Assembly (NCBI GenBank): GCA_963837635.1
Contig: CAWINY010000004.1
Location: 248,001-312,000 of the forward strand
Length of the DNA stretch: 64,000 nt
Direction: 5' to 3'
DNA from: CAWINY01 sp963837635
GTDB taxonomy: Bacteria; Acidobacteriota; Terriglobia; Terriglobales; Acidobacteriaceae
The notes under the pieces are model-generated. The model saw only the letters and a list, made by a program, of their open reading frames with translations. It searched no databases and was not told the origin of the DNA. Position numbers and translations under genes: made by a program. Of the stretch, positions 55,514-64,000 are shown one piece after another (within the stretch, counting starts at the first letter, position 1; the number at the start of each line of letters is the position of its first letter).

Positions 55514-56260
55514 GTGATTAGTGCCATTGTCCAAGCACGAATGTCTTCGTCTCGGTTCTCAGGCAAGGTCCTGCAGCCGATTCTGGGGCAACCAATGCTG
55601 GCACGTCAAATTGAGCGAATCCGGTTGAGCGCCACGATCGATCAGGTTACTGTTGCTACCAGCACAGAATTTGCAGATGATCCAATCGCAAGTGCCTGCA
55701 CAGAGATGAATGTCCCGTGTTTCCGCGGGAGCCTTGATGATGTTCTGGATCGCTTCTATCGTGCGGCTGAACTCACGGCTGCCGATGTCATTGTTCGGTT
55801 GACTGCCGACTGCCCCCTTCTCGACCCTGACGTGATCGATGCCACGGTTAGGCTATTTCTTTCCGGTGCTTACGATTACGTCTCAAACAGTTTGGTGCCG
55901 ACTTACCCCGATGGTTTGGATACGGAAGTATTTCGGCGCGCTGCCCTGGTGCAGGCACATCGCGAGGCCACCAAGGCTTCCGAGCGCGAGCACGTTACCT
56001 CATATATCTGGGGGCATCCAGATAAATTCCGGATTGGGATGCTCAAGAATGACCGTGACTTGTCGGCACACCGCTGGACCGTAGATCATCCGGAAGATTT
56101 CGAGTTGGTGACGCGAGTTTTCGAGGTGCTGTATCCAAAAAACCCTGCGTTTCGAACCAAGGATGTATTGGAGTACTTGAGCTCGCACCCCGAGGTGCTG
56201 GCGCTGAACAGCGGGCATATCCGCAACGAAGGTTTTCAGAAATCGATTCTCGCGGACTAG
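55514..56260 (+). CDS. SpsF/PseF-type nucleotidyltransferase
   Basis: 248 residues. N-terminal NTP-binding pattern IVQARMSSSRFSGKVLQPILGQPML (RxSSxRxxGK), DCPLLDPDVIDATV for metal binding and YPDGLDTEVF for the sugar side. It belongs to the SpsF group rather than the classic PseF group, and is commonly paired with pseI-like synthases. It should activate the nine-carbon acid with CTP (inference). The GTG at 55514 has a GGGAGG site six bases upstream; an in-frame ATG at 55493 would add seven residues. Confidence 0.82.
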   Translation: MISAIVQARMSSSRFSGKVLQPILGQPMLARQIERIRLSATIDQVTVATSTEFADDPIASACTEMNVPCFRGSLDDVLDRFYRAAELTAADVIVRLTADCPLLDPDVIDATVRLFLSGAYDYVSNSLVPTYPDGLDTEVFRRAALVQAHREATKASEREHVTSYIWGHPDKFRIGMLKNDRDLSAHRWTVDHPEDFELVTRVFEVLYPKNPAFRTKDVLEYLSSHPEVLALNSGHIRNEGFQKSILAD

Positions 56261-56294
56261 TAACTCCGCATAGATTGGGAGATGGTGCAAGGAC

Positions 56295-57584
56295 ATGTCG
56301 CAGCGATACCTGCAGTCGGAAGCGATGCTTGATCGAGCTTTGCGCAGTATTCCGTTGGGTTCCCAGACCTTCAGCAAGAGCAAGACGCAGTATCCGTTCG
56401 GAGTGTCTCCTTACTTTATTGCACGTGGCCTGGGAAGCCATGTTTGGGATGTGGATGGCAATGAGTATATCGACTTCATTAACGGTTTAGCGTCTGTGAC
56501 CCTGGGTTACAACGATCCCGAGGTCACTGAAGCTGTGCGCGCGCAGCTCGGCTGCGGCGTTATTTTTAGCTTGCCACATCCTCTTGAGGTTCAGGTTGCC
56601 GAAAAGATTATAGAAATGGTGCCCTGCGCGGAGATGGTTCGGTTCGGTAAGAACGGGTCGGATGCGACGGCCGGTGCTATACGACTGGCGCGCGCCTTTA
56701 CACATCGTGACCATGTCGCTGTTTGTGGTTATCATGGCTGGCAGGACTGGTACATCGGTTCTACGACCCGCAACATGGGCGTGCCCGAGTGCACGCGCGC
56801 GCTGACCCACATCTTCGCCTACAACGATATCGAATCCCTGCAAAGAGTCTTTGCCGAATGTCCCGGACAGGTTGCGGCCGTGATTCTGGAACCGATGAAC
56901 GTGGCGGAGCCGAAGAACGGGTTTCTGAATGAAGCCGCCGAACTCACTCGCAAGAATGGCGCGGTGTTCATCTTTGACGAAACCATAACCGGTTTTCGCT
57001 ATGCGCAAGGCGGCGCGCAACAATACTTTGGGGTTACTCCTGATTTGGCGACTTTCGGTAAGGGACTGGCAAACGGGTATCCCGTTTCCGCCGTTGCGGG
57101 GCGCGCCGACATCATGCGCCTTATGGAGGAGATCTTCTTCTCGTTCACATTTGGCGGAGAAACGCTCTCTCTGGCCGCATCCTTGGCCACGATGACGAAG
57201 ATACAGCGCGAGCCGGTGATCGAGACCATGCGCAGCACGGGCGAGAAAATCCTAGCCGGTTTGCGTGAACGCATCACGCGGCACGGGGTTGGACACTTCC
57301 TCTCTGCTGCGGGACACCCTACTTGGTCGTTTCTCGTAGTCGGAGATGCGGAGCGGTATAGCAGCTGGCAGATAAAAACCCTTTTGCTTCAGGAATTGTT
57401 CGCCCGCGGTATCCTTACGCTCTGCACCCATAATGTTTCGTATGCTCATTCCCCGCAAGATATAGGGCGGCTAATGACAGCTTACGACGAAGTGTTTCCC
57501 GTCGTGAAGGATGCTGTTGACAACCGGAGGCTTGAGACCTATCTGCGCTGTCAGGTGCTACAGCCGTTGTTTAAGGTACGCTAG
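56295..57584 (+). CDS. Class-III aminotransferase, glutamate-1-semialdehyde-aminomutase-like
   Basis: 429 residues. Fold-type I PLP enzyme: SHVWDVDGNEYIDFINGLASVTLGYNDPEV, GKNGSDATAGAIRLARAFTHRDHVAVCGYHGWQDWYIG, the PLP lysine in LATFGKGLANGYPVSAVAGR, and a GETLSLAASLA loop. Closest in pattern to HemL, but it lies in a sugar operon. It may move an amino group on a sugar or side-chain precursor rather than make aminolevulinate. Not part of standard Pse synthesis. It ends three bases before pseG. Confidence 0.85.
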   Translation: MSQRYLQSEAMLDRALRSIPLGSQTFSKSKTQYPFGVSPYFIARGLGSHVWDVDGNEYIDFINGLASVTLGYNDPEVTEAVRAQLGCGVIFSLPHPLEVQVAEKIIEMVPCAEMVRFGKNGSDATAGAIRLARAFTHRDHVAVCGYHGWQDWYIGSTTRNMGVPECTRALTHIFAYNDIESLQRVFAECPGQVAAVILEPMNVAEPKNGFLNEAAELTRKNGAVFIFDETITGFRYAQGGAQQYFGVTPDLATFGKGLANGYPVSAVAGRADIMRLMEEIFFSFTFGGETLSLAASLATMTKIQREPVIETMRSTGEKILAGLRERITRHGVGHFLSAAGHPTWSFLVVGDAERYSSWQIKTLLLQELFARGILTLCTHNVSYAHSPQDIGRLMTAYDEVFPVVKDAVDNRRLETYLRCQVLQPLFKVR

Positions 57585-57587
57585 GAC

Positions 57588-58667
57588 ATGCGGGTTGTAT
57601 TTCGAGCCGATTCGTCTGTGTGGCTTGGGACCGGGCATGTCATGCGCTGTCTAACCCTGGCAGAGCAATTGGCGCGACGTGGAGCGGATATCGAGTTCAT
57701 CTCCCGCGACCTCGATGGCAATATCGGGGATGTAATCCGAAGAGCAGGGTTCGCCCTTCGCTTGCTTCCTCGCTTGCAGGGCGATTTGGCTTTAGACGCA
57801 AGTGTTGTAGCAAGAGATGCGGTGGATAGCATTGCCGTCCTGGCTGGGAAGCCGGTCGAATGGATGGTGGTCGACCACTACGGTTTGGATTGCACCTGGG
57901 AATCGCGGTTGCGTCCAGCAACGAAGTACGTGTTCTCCATAGACGATCTTGCCAATCGCAAGCACGACTGCGATGTCTTGCTCGATCAGAATTTGTACGA
58001 GGGACTCCAGGCCCGTTACGACGGACTCGTCGCTGCATCGTGTATTCGGTTGCTAGGCCCGCAATTTACGCTCTTGCGAGGTGAGTTTCGCAAGGACTTT
58101 AAGCGTGAACTAGCCTCCGATGGACGGATCCATAATATTCTTGTCTTCTTCGGCGGCACTGATCCCACCTGCGAAACTCAGAAAGCAATTCAAGCAATAC
58201 TTCTGCTTGCTTGGCGCGACGTGCACTACGACGTCGTGGTGGGAATCAGCAACCCGCATTGGGAAGAAATTCGTTCTCTGTGCTCTCGTCTGCCGGACTG
58301 CTCTTTTCACTGCCAGAGCAACGAGATGGGCAAATTGATGACGCGTGCAGACTTGGCCGTCGGAGCGGGTGGGACGAGTATTTGGGAGCGAGCAGCGCTG
58401 CACCTACCCACGATCACCGTCATTACTGCCGAGAACCAGCGGGCGGTTACTGATGCGGTGGCACGAACGGGAGCGATCCGGAGTGCGGGTTGGCATCAGG
58501 ACCTCACCCTCTCTTTGCTTGCAGGAAATATCCGAGACAGCTCGACGCCCGACCAACTAATGGCCATGAGCCGTGCCTGTTCGGCCTTGATGAAGGGCAG
58601 CGCTGGCGAGACCCGGATTGCAGACTGGATCTGCAGTAAGCGGCCCCCGTCAGAGTGGATGGAATAA
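57588..58667 (+). CDS. pseG: UDP-2,4-diacetamido-2,4,6-trideoxy-AltNAc hydrolase, PseG
   Basis: 359 residues. GT-B-type hydrolase: VFRADSSVWLGTGHVMRCLTLAEQLARRG at the N-terminus (the GTGHVMRC histidine is the family mark), WMVVDHYGLDCTWE, and the nucleotide site LAVGAGGTSIWERAALHLPTITV. It cleaves UDP to release the free 2,4-diacetamido sugar for the PEP condensation by PseI. Its overlap with the upstream gene is small and with the SDR none, consistent with one transcript. Confidence 0.9.
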   Translation: MRVVFRADSSVWLGTGHVMRCLTLAEQLARRGADIEFISRDLDGNIGDVIRRAGFALRLLPRLQGDLALDASVVARDAVDSIAVLAGKPVEWMVVDHYGLDCTWESRLRPATKYVFSIDDLANRKHDCDVLLDQNLYEGLQARYDGLVAASCIRLLGPQFTLLRGEFRKDFKRELASDGRIHNILVFFGGTDPTCETQKAIQAILLLAWRDVHYDVVVGISNPHWEEIRSLCSRLPDCSFHCQSNEMGKLMTRADLAVGAGGTSIWERAALHLPTITVITAENQRAVTDAVARTGAIRSAGWHQDLTLSLLAGNIRDSSTPDQLMAMSRACSALMKGSAGETRIADWICSKRPPSEWME

Positions 58668-58678
58668 CCCGGCATTCG

Positions 58679-59368
58679 ATGAAGACAATCGTCATTACAG
58701 GAACGAGCGCCGGGTTGGGATTGGGATTTTATCGAGCACTCCTGAATACCGAGCACCGCCTTATTTGTGTTGCACGGCGATTCTTGTCAGGGCAGGAAGA
58801 GAATGCGACGGAGTTCCCGAATCGTATTCGTCTAGTGAATGCTGATCTCGCCGTTCCAGAGTTGCCTTGGCGCGCTGGTCTTGAAAGAGCGGTGCGAGAA
58901 CTGCAAAGCAAAGAGTATGTGTTCATCAGCAACGCAGGCACCGTGGAGCCGGTTGGGTCATTAGGCATGCTCGCCGACGACGCCCTAGTTTCATCAATCT
59001 CGGTGAATTTCACGTCCCCACTCCTTATTGCCAACATGATGGGAAGGATCGCGCGTGAGTTGCAGTCGCGGCTGCGAATCGTTAATGTCAGTTCCGGCGC
59101 GGCAAACAGGCCCGTCGCAGGCTGGATGATGTACTGCGGTACCAAATCTGGTTCCCGGATGTCGTTCGAGGTGGTTCGCACAAGCGGCTGTAGCGTGGTG
59201 CACGTGGATCCAGGCGTTCTAAATACCGAGATGCAGGCCCGTATTCGTGCATCGGACGCAAGCGTTTTTCCCGACCGGGATAAGTTTCGGGCTCTGGAGG
59301 CTGAGGGCTTGCTTCGTAATCCCGAAGAGGTTGCGCTCCGCATTGTGAAAGAACATGTGCTCGGATGA
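58679..59368 (+). CDS. Short-chain dehydrogenase/reductase
   Basis: 229 residues. Classical SDR: nucleotide loop ITGTSAGLGLGFYRALLN, FISNAGTVEPVG (NAG motif), catalytic serine in IVNVSSGAANRPVAGW, and YCGTKSG (YxxxK). It should reduce or oxidise a carbonyl with NAD(P)H. In the operon it may work with the Gfo/Idh enzyme and the class-III aminotransferase on a modified sugar or side chain (inference). The ATG at 58679 is the natural start; its stop overlaps the next gene by four bases. Confidence 0.88.
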   Translation: MKTIVITGTSAGLGLGFYRALLNTEHRLICVARRFLSGQEENATEFPNRIRLVNADLAVPELPWRAGLERAVRELQSKEYVFISNAGTVEPVGSLGMLADDALVSSISVNFTSPLLIANMMGRIARELQSRLRIVNVSSGAANRPVAGWMMYCGTKSGSRMSFEVVRTSGCSVVHVDPGVLNTEMQARIRASDASVFPDRDKFRALEAEGLLRNPEEVALRIVKEHVLG

Positions 59369-60060
59369 AGATTGCCGTAATTTCCGATATCCATGGAAAT
59401 CATGTGGCGCTCGAAGGCGTTTTGACGGCGGCAAGGAAGTCGGGTGCAGAGAAGTTATTTGTTCTCGGTGATTGCGTCGGCTATTACTACCACTCCGATG
59501 CGGTTTTTCGAATGCTCGCAGAATGGGACAGCCATTTGATCGCCGGCAATCACGAACAGATGCTGCTGACTTCCATAGAGGATCCAGAGCGCGCCCGAGC
59601 GATCCGGCATACGTATGGTTCTGGGATTGACCGCGCTATCGCACAACTCGCTCCCGAGATGCTGAGACAAGTGCGGGATCTTCCCGCGACGCTGAACGTT
59701 AGTATAGACGGAGTACGCTGCATTCTGGCCCATGGCTCCCCTCGCGATCCTGGTGAATACGTGTATCCGGACAGCCCAGAGGAGCAACTGCAACACTGTG
59801 CAATCGATGCGGTACATTTTGTCTTTATCGGACACACGCATTATCCATTCACTTACCAGAGTAATGGGATTACGGTTGCCAACGTGGGCTCGGTCGGACA
59901 GGCTAGAGACAAGGGGGGACTGGCAAGTTGGGTTATGCTAGACACTAAGACGCGTGTTTTGGTTTTTAGGCACACACCTTATGACGTAACTCCGGTCATT
60001 GCCGAAGCAGCGAAAATCGATCCGCACCTCACATACCTGATTGAGGTCTTGCAGCGCTAA
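59365..60060 (+). CDS. Metallophosphoesterase, YfcE/MJ0936-like
   Basis: 231 residues. All five metal-site blocks are visible: ISDIHGNHVALEGVL, LGDCVGYYYHSDAV, IAGNHEQML, CILAHGSP and FIGHTHYPF. Members cleave phosphodiesters or phosphomonoesters. In a nonulosonic-acid operon it could remove the 9-phosphate of an acid phosphate intermediate or a phosphate from a side-chain donor; neither is part of the standard Pse route, where PseI makes the free acid. Overlaps the SDR by four bases. Confidence 0.88.
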   Translation: MKIAVISDIHGNHVALEGVLTAARKSGAEKLFVLGDCVGYYYHSDAVFRMLAEWDSHLIAGNHEQMLLTSIEDPERARAIRHTYGSGIDRAIAQLAPEMLRQVRDLPATLNVSIDGVRCILAHGSPRDPGEYVYPDSPEEQLQHCAIDAVHFVFIGHTHYPFTYQSNGITVANVGSVGQARDKGGLASWVMLDTKTRVLVFRHTPYDVTPVIAEAAKIDPHLTYLIEVLQR

Positions 60061-60080
60061 TCAACCTGCAGTTCAGCCCT

Positions 60081-61052
60081 ATGGAAAGGAAACTACTTAC
60101 AACGGTCCTGGTGACCGGTTGCGGTGGCGATATCGGTACCGCGATAGGCAGGATCATTGCCGAAGCCGGATTGTCGGATAGGGTTATTGGGGCAGATATT
60201 CATTCTGAACATCCTGGACCTGCCTTTTTTGACCAATGCTTCATTCTCCCTCGCATCTCAGATGATCGCTACTTTGACTGCTTGCAAGAGATCGTGTCCG
60301 TGCAGGATGTATCCGCAATTGTGATAGCTTCGGAACCGGAGCTGCGTGGGTACTATGAGAAGGGAATCGATCGTTGTTTCCGGAAGGTGCCGATTATTAT
60401 GGCTAACCGCGAGGCGTTGCGGGTTGGGTTGGATAAGTTGGAAACGGCCATGTTCCTTCGCGCTGCGGGGCTTTCGTACCCTTGGACGGTGATTGTGGGG
60501 CAGGGGATTCCGCTTAGCTACCCGTGCATCGCGAAAAGCCGGACCGGTTCCGGGAGTAAGAGCGTAGACATTGTTGCGAAAGAGCAAGTTGCGGACTACG
60601 AGCGCACGAAGTCGGGCTACATCTGGCAGGAGTATCTTGAGCCTGAAAATGAGGAATACACGTGTGGAGTCTACGGCACGGCTCTAGGTGAGACCCGAAC
60701 CATTGTATTTCGGCGAAGACTGCAAGGCGGATTTACCGGCAGTGGCGAGGTCGTAAATAATGACCAGATTGACTGCTTGCTCCACCAGGTTGCGAAAGGG
60801 CTAACACTGCGGGGTAGTATTAACGTCCAACTTCGAGTTACGAGCCGGGGTCCTGTAGTCTTTGAAATCAATCCAAGATTTTCGAGCACCGTAATGTTCC
60901 GGCACCTGCTCGGTTTCGAGGACCTCGTTTGGAGTCTCCAAGAATCGGCCGGTTGTGTGGTGTCGGCATACGTTCCGCCCGCCGCAGGCGTGCGTATTTA
61001 TCGGAGTTCCCGCGAGATAATCCTTCCTGCATTGGGAGGTACAGCGACATGA
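60081..61052 (+). CDS. ATP-grasp ligase
   Basis: 323 residues. CarB-like ATP-grasp: N-terminal pre-grasp VLVTGCGGDIGTAIGRIIAEAGLSDRVIGAD, lysine-bearing strand PCIAKSRTGSGSKSV, WQEYLEPENEEYTCGVYG and the metal-binding FEINPRFSSTVMFRHLLGF. It joins a carboxylate (as acyl phosphate) to an amine or other nucleophile. Substrate unknown; a link between an amino sugar and a carboxylic or amino acid would fit the operon. The stop overlaps the pseI start (ATGA). Confidence 0.87.
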   Translation: MERKLLTTVLVTGCGGDIGTAIGRIIAEAGLSDRVIGADIHSEHPGPAFFDQCFILPRISDDRYFDCLQEIVSVQDVSAIVIASEPELRGYYEKGIDRCFRKVPIIMANREALRVGLDKLETAMFLRAAGLSYPWTVIVGQGIPLSYPCIAKSRTGSGSKSVDIVAKEQVADYERTKSGYIWQEYLEPENEEYTCGVYGTALGETRTIVFRRRLQGGFTGSGEVVNNDQIDCLLHQVAKGLTLRGSINVQLRVTSRGPVVFEINPRFSSTVMFRHLLGFEDLVWSLQESAGCVVSAYVPPAAGVRIYRSSREIILPALGGTAT

Positions 61053-62104
61053 TGACGCCGATTCGTATCGGTAATAGGCAAGTCGGGTTGTCCTGCCGGC
61101 CATTTGTGATTGCCGAAATGTCCGGCAATCATAACCGATCGCTGGAAAGGGCACTGGCGATTGTAGAAGCTGCTGCTACGGCCGGAGCCCATGCCCTGAA
61201 GCTCCAGACCTACACCCCGGACACGATGACGCTCGATCTCGATCAGGGTGAATTTCACATTTCCGACCCACACAGCCCGTGGAAAGGCTGCTCTCTCTAC
61301 AAGCTGTACCAGCAGGCCTATACTCCTTGGGAGTGGCACAAGCCAATCTTCGATCGCTGTTGTGAGTTAGGCTTGGTTGGTTTTAGTACACCGTTTGACG
61401 ACACTGCCGTCGATTTCCTCGAATCCCTAAACGTTCCTTGCTATAAGGTCGCATCTTATGAGAATACGGATCTTCCCCTTATCAACAAGATAGCGGCTAC
61501 CGGCAAGCCCATTCTTGTGTCCACCGGGATGGCCACGGTCGGTGACCTAGACGAAACTGTCCGCGCTGCTCGCACGGCGAGCGCTGGGCCGCTCGTGTTA
61601 TTAAAGTGCACCACGAGCTATCCGGCGAATCCGACCAACACGAATCTCGCGAGCATTCCGCACATGCGCCAGTTGTTTGGCTGCGAAGTTGGGCTGTCGG
61701 ACCACACGATGGGCGTGGGTGTGGCGGTCGCAAGCGTAGCGATGGGAGCCACCGTCATTGAAAAGCACTTTACATTGAGTCGCGCCGACGGTGGGGTAGA
61801 CTCGGCATTTTCGCTGGAACCGCAGGAATTCCGTTCTCTTGTCGTAGAATCTGAACGCGCATGGCAGTCGTTGGGCAAGGTCTGGTATGGACCCACCGAA
61901 GAGGAAAAAGCTTCCGTTAATGACCGGCGCTCACTTTATTTTGTGGAGGACATTGTGGCGCGGGGTGTGCTGAGCCGCGCGAATGTTCGTGCGATCCGAC
62001 CGGGACTGGGCTTGGCTCCCAAGCACCTTGAATCGGTATTGGGTAAACATGTGAAACGCGACGTGAGACGAGGTACGCCGCTGTCCTGGGCTCTGCTGGA
62101 TTGA
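61049..62104 (+). CDS. pseI: Pseudaminic acid synthase, PseI
   Basis: 351 residues. NeuB-type TIM barrel with AEMSGNHNRSLERALAIVEAAATAGAHALKLQTYTPDTMTLD, characteristic of PseI rather than sialic or legionaminic synthases. KVASYENTDLPLINKIAATGKPILVSTGMA and SDHTMGVGVAVASVAMGATVIEKHFTL follow, then a C-terminal SAF (antifreeze-like) domain from about residue 290. It condenses PEP with the 2,4-diacetamido-hexose to give the nonulosonic acid. A GGGAGGT ribosome site precedes the ATG pair at 61049. An IS630 remnant begins just after its stop. Confidence 0.95.
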   Translation: MMTPIRIGNRQVGLSCRPFVIAEMSGNHNRSLERALAIVEAAATAGAHALKLQTYTPDTMTLDLDQGEFHISDPHSPWKGCSLYKLYQQAYTPWEWHKPIFDRCCELGLVGFSTPFDDTAVDFLESLNVPCYKVASYENTDLPLINKIAATGKPILVSTGMATVGDLDETVRAARTASAGPLVLLKCTTSYPANPTNTNLASIPHMRQLFGCEVGLSDHTMGVGVAVASVAMGATVIEKHFTLSRADGGVDSAFSLEPQEFRSLVVESERAWQSLGKVWYGPTEEEKASVNDRRSLYFVEDIVARGVLSRANVRAIRPGLGLAPKHLESVLGKHVKRDVRRGTPLSWALLD

Positions 62105-62109
62105 TATCG

Positions 62110-63100
62110 CCCGCGGTCATTACGTGCCTACAACCAATTAGTTCTCTCCCGCCGCTGAGCGCCGCATTGGCAACTCCGTGGTGCTTGACGTAGTTCCAGA
62201 CCTGCTCGTCCGGGTTCAGCTCCGGTGAGTACGGTGGTAGAAAGAACAACTGCAACTTGCCGCTAGACTTGCCACGTACTCTTTCACTGGCCGGCCCCGA
62301 TCAAAGCTGCCACCGTCGAGAATCAGAAAGATCAGACGAGGAGCGTTGTGCATCAACCGCTTGAGAAACTCGACAAACACAGGTCCATTGACCCTGCCCT
62401 CCGTCAGCATAAAGCGCATGGCGCCGCGCGCGATCACCGCCGATATCATATTCATGGAACTGCGCTGGCCGGTGCACCGCACCACCGGCGTCTTGCCCTT
62501 GACGCCCCACGTTGTCCCCGCATGACCGTCGGATCGGATCCCGGCTTCGTGGCCAAAATAGATCTCCGCCCCGGCCAGTCGGGCCCGTTCCCGAATCGCC
62601 GGATACTCCTCCTCCAACCATCGCCGCACGCGAATCGGATCTTGCTCGATGGCACGGAACAATGGGCGCTGACAGGTCAGTCCCAGTTGCTTGAGCAGCC
62701 GTCCCACACTCATCAAACTCAATCGCAGCTGAAATTGCTCCTGCAACAGGATCCGAATCATCTCCCGGGTCCACAGCGCGAACTCGAACCGGTACTGGAG
62801 CGGACTCTTCGCCGTAACCGTCCTGTAGACCCAACGCATCTATGCCGGCGTGACCTTCATGGGCCGGCCCTTCAGGGCTCGGACTTTCAAGGCGCACCAG
62901 TCCCCACTGCGATATCGTGCCAGCCAGGTGTAGATGCAGCTACGAGTAAAGCCCAGGGCCTGAATTACCACCTTGTGGCTCTCGCCTGTCTGCACCCTTT
63001 CGACTGCACGAACTCGAATTTCTTCCAACGTCTTGTGATCGAGGGAACGGCCATCGCGGCGCTTCATGCCTCATCGTACTAACGTCTACTTACTTATGCA
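62110..63100 (-). mobile_element. IS630-family element, degenerate
   Basis: One broken transposase gene on the minus strand fills the interval between pseI and the next gene. I cannot find clear terminal inverted repeats; the limits are estimates. It lies in a polysaccharide locus where IS insertions are common. Confidence 0.55.
62130..63067 (-). pseudogene. IS630-family transposase, broken by an amber codon and a frameshift
   Basis: The N-terminal helix-turn-helix (63067-62840) ends in KVTPA followed by TAG, where related proteins have Gln (KVTPAQMRW); the same frame resumes at 62839. The middle part shows the IS630 core, but the first catalytic Asp is replaced (YFGHEAG instead of YFGDEAG). 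Near 62270 the frame shifts, after which LFFLPPYSPELNPDEQVWNY, the last signature block, is read in another frame. Three independent lesions mean it is dead. Confidence 0.9.
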
Positions 63101-63171
63101 CAGGGCTTCGCCAGCGTAGGCATTATCCAGCCATTTCCGCCTGCGCAAATCCATTATTACAGCTAGACTGA

Positions 63172-64000
63172 ATGGTTGATCTGCATCGGCCAGCAGTTCG
63201 TACCGATTATCTTGCCATGGGTTGCATTGAAGATTCCGTCGAACAGGTCAAGCCTCGGTTTGCTCGACTAGGCCCCGCGCTGATCGCCGTTTTCATGGCA
63301 TCTTGCATTTTTGGAAATTATGAACTGTCGGCGCTCACGCACCTCTATTTGTCACATGTCGTTACGGTCGTTTTCTTTGTGCTTAGTGTTCTTTGTTGGG
63401 TATTTGGAGCAGAGCACAAGCGCCTAGAAAGATTGTTTTCCACGGGACGACTTCCCAGAGGCCGCTTACTAAGGCATCCCTACGTGCTTCTTTCGGCTTT
63501 TGGCTATGTCGTGTGGCGAGTTGCTACGTCGATCCCCAATCCTTTTTTCCCCGGCGATTTATCCAAAATGATCGTTCTGGGACTGGGGGTTGTTGCATAC
63601 GGAATTTTGGATCCTGACCGGCTGAGTTTCCGGCTAATAAGCTGGTTGTTGCCAGTAATGGTCGCTTTGGCGTCGGGCCTTTCTATCGTACGTCTGCTGG
63701 CACAGGGAGAATTGTTTACCGGTCGTCTTGCCGTAGAGGCCATGGGATCGGCCATTGGGTTGGGTTACATTTCCGGGACGCTCACCGCCTTTCTCCTGTA
63801 TGTGTCGGACCGCATCGAAGGTAGGCTGAAGCGTGTTGCTTGGGTTACGGTCTCCGGCATCCTGATACTTACCCTTATCTTGTCGTTTGGCCGTAATGGC
63901 TTCTTTGCTTTGGTGATCATATGGCTAGCGTACACGAAATCCACTGGTCGACAGTACAGGCGACACATTGGGCCGGTTATCGGTGTCATTATTATTTTGG
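63172..64000 (+). CDS. Polytopic membrane protein, Wzy/O-antigen-ligase-like (3' end outside window)
   Basis: Open frame from an ATG at 63172 to the right edge, 276 residues visible. About eight hydrophobic helices are separated by short loops, with LSFGRNGFFALVIIWLAY near the end, a motif style shared by Wzy polymerases and WaaL ligases, where an RNG-type arginine precedes a large periplasmic loop. Its place after the nonulosonic-acid genes supports a role in polymerising or attaching the polysaccharide. Identity cannot be fixed without the C-terminus. An in-frame ATG at 63217 is an alternative start. Confidence 0.7.
   Translation, partial: MVDLHRPAVRTDYLAMGCIEDSVEQVKPRFARLGPALIAVFMASCIFGNYELSALTHLYLSHVVTVVFFVLSVLCWVFGAEHKRLERLFSTGRLPRGRLLRHPYVLLSAFGYVVWRVATSIPNPFFPGDLSKMIVLGLGVVAYGILDPDRLSFRLISWLLPVMVALASGLSIVRLLAQGELFTGRLAVEAMGSAIGLGYISGTLTAFLLYVSDRIEGRLKRVAWVTVSGILILTLILSFGRNGFFALVIIWLAYTKSTGRQYRRHIGPVIGVIIIL

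Overview
The window looks like chromosomal DNA of a GC-rich acidobacterium (Terriglobia / Koribacter-like). This is an inference from gene content: a paired secreted VWFA-type gene set, an Ehr-type (hydrogenase-4-like) membrane complex, a K+-independent H+-pyrophosphatase, a UpxY-type antiterminator, and many short palindromes and long degenerate inverted repeats between genes. There is no rRNA, CRISPR array, phage block or replication origin. One tRNA-Arg is present.

Layout. 1-1252: partial membrane glycosyltransferase (GT39), leaving the window on the left. 1614-1946: ArsR-type regulator. 2088-9453: six-gene hyf-like operon (hyfB, C, E, F, G and a fused hyfH-I). Its catalytic subunit lacks the cysteine ligands of a [NiFe] site, and several single-base frameshifts lie in hyfF, hyfG and hyfH-I. 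9671-24202: housekeeping genes (typA, a beta-lactamase-fold hydrolase, cNMP-binding protein, YbhB, an IS200-like element, cfa, mscS, hppA, tRNA-Arg, two VWFA proteins, queF, a DUF465 protein). 24273-31334 (minus strand): rimI with a 484-bp tandem duplication, tsaB, methylmalonyl-CoA epimerase and meaB, an acyl-CoA dehydrogenase, an Rdx protein and hemW. 31517-35654: two ketoacyl-ACP synthases, a KdsC-like phosphatase and two acyl carrier proteins. 36200-40106: secreted hypothetical protein, CHAD-HD protein, radical SAM protein. 40187-43776: an IS110/IS1111-type element and an IS1380 element on either side of an orphan Imm50-like gene. 44001-49457: groESL with a sigma70 promoter and a perfect CIRCE operator, an EamA transporter and an HtrA protease.

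50053 to the right edge is a surface-polysaccharide locus. It opens with a NusG/UpxY-type antiterminator and a TetR regulator, then runs into a tightly packed nonulosonic-acid operon: pseB, pseC, Gfo/Idh oxidoreductase, GNAT, SpsF-type nucleotidyltransferase, class-III aminotransferase, pseG, SDR, metallophosphatase, ATP-grasp ligase, pseI. The core steps are those of pseudaminic-acid synthesis. The interleaved oxidoreductase, aminotransferase, SDR, phosphatase and ATP-grasp genes are not needed for the textbook pathway and suggest a modified nine-carbon sugar. A dead IS630 copy follows pseI, then a partial Wzy/ligase-like membrane protein leaves the window on the right.

The most distinctive structural theme is families of small palindromes found between genes and also, in frame, inside conserved genes (the GT39 gene, tsaB, hemW). 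These resemble coding-sequence-invading palindromic elements.
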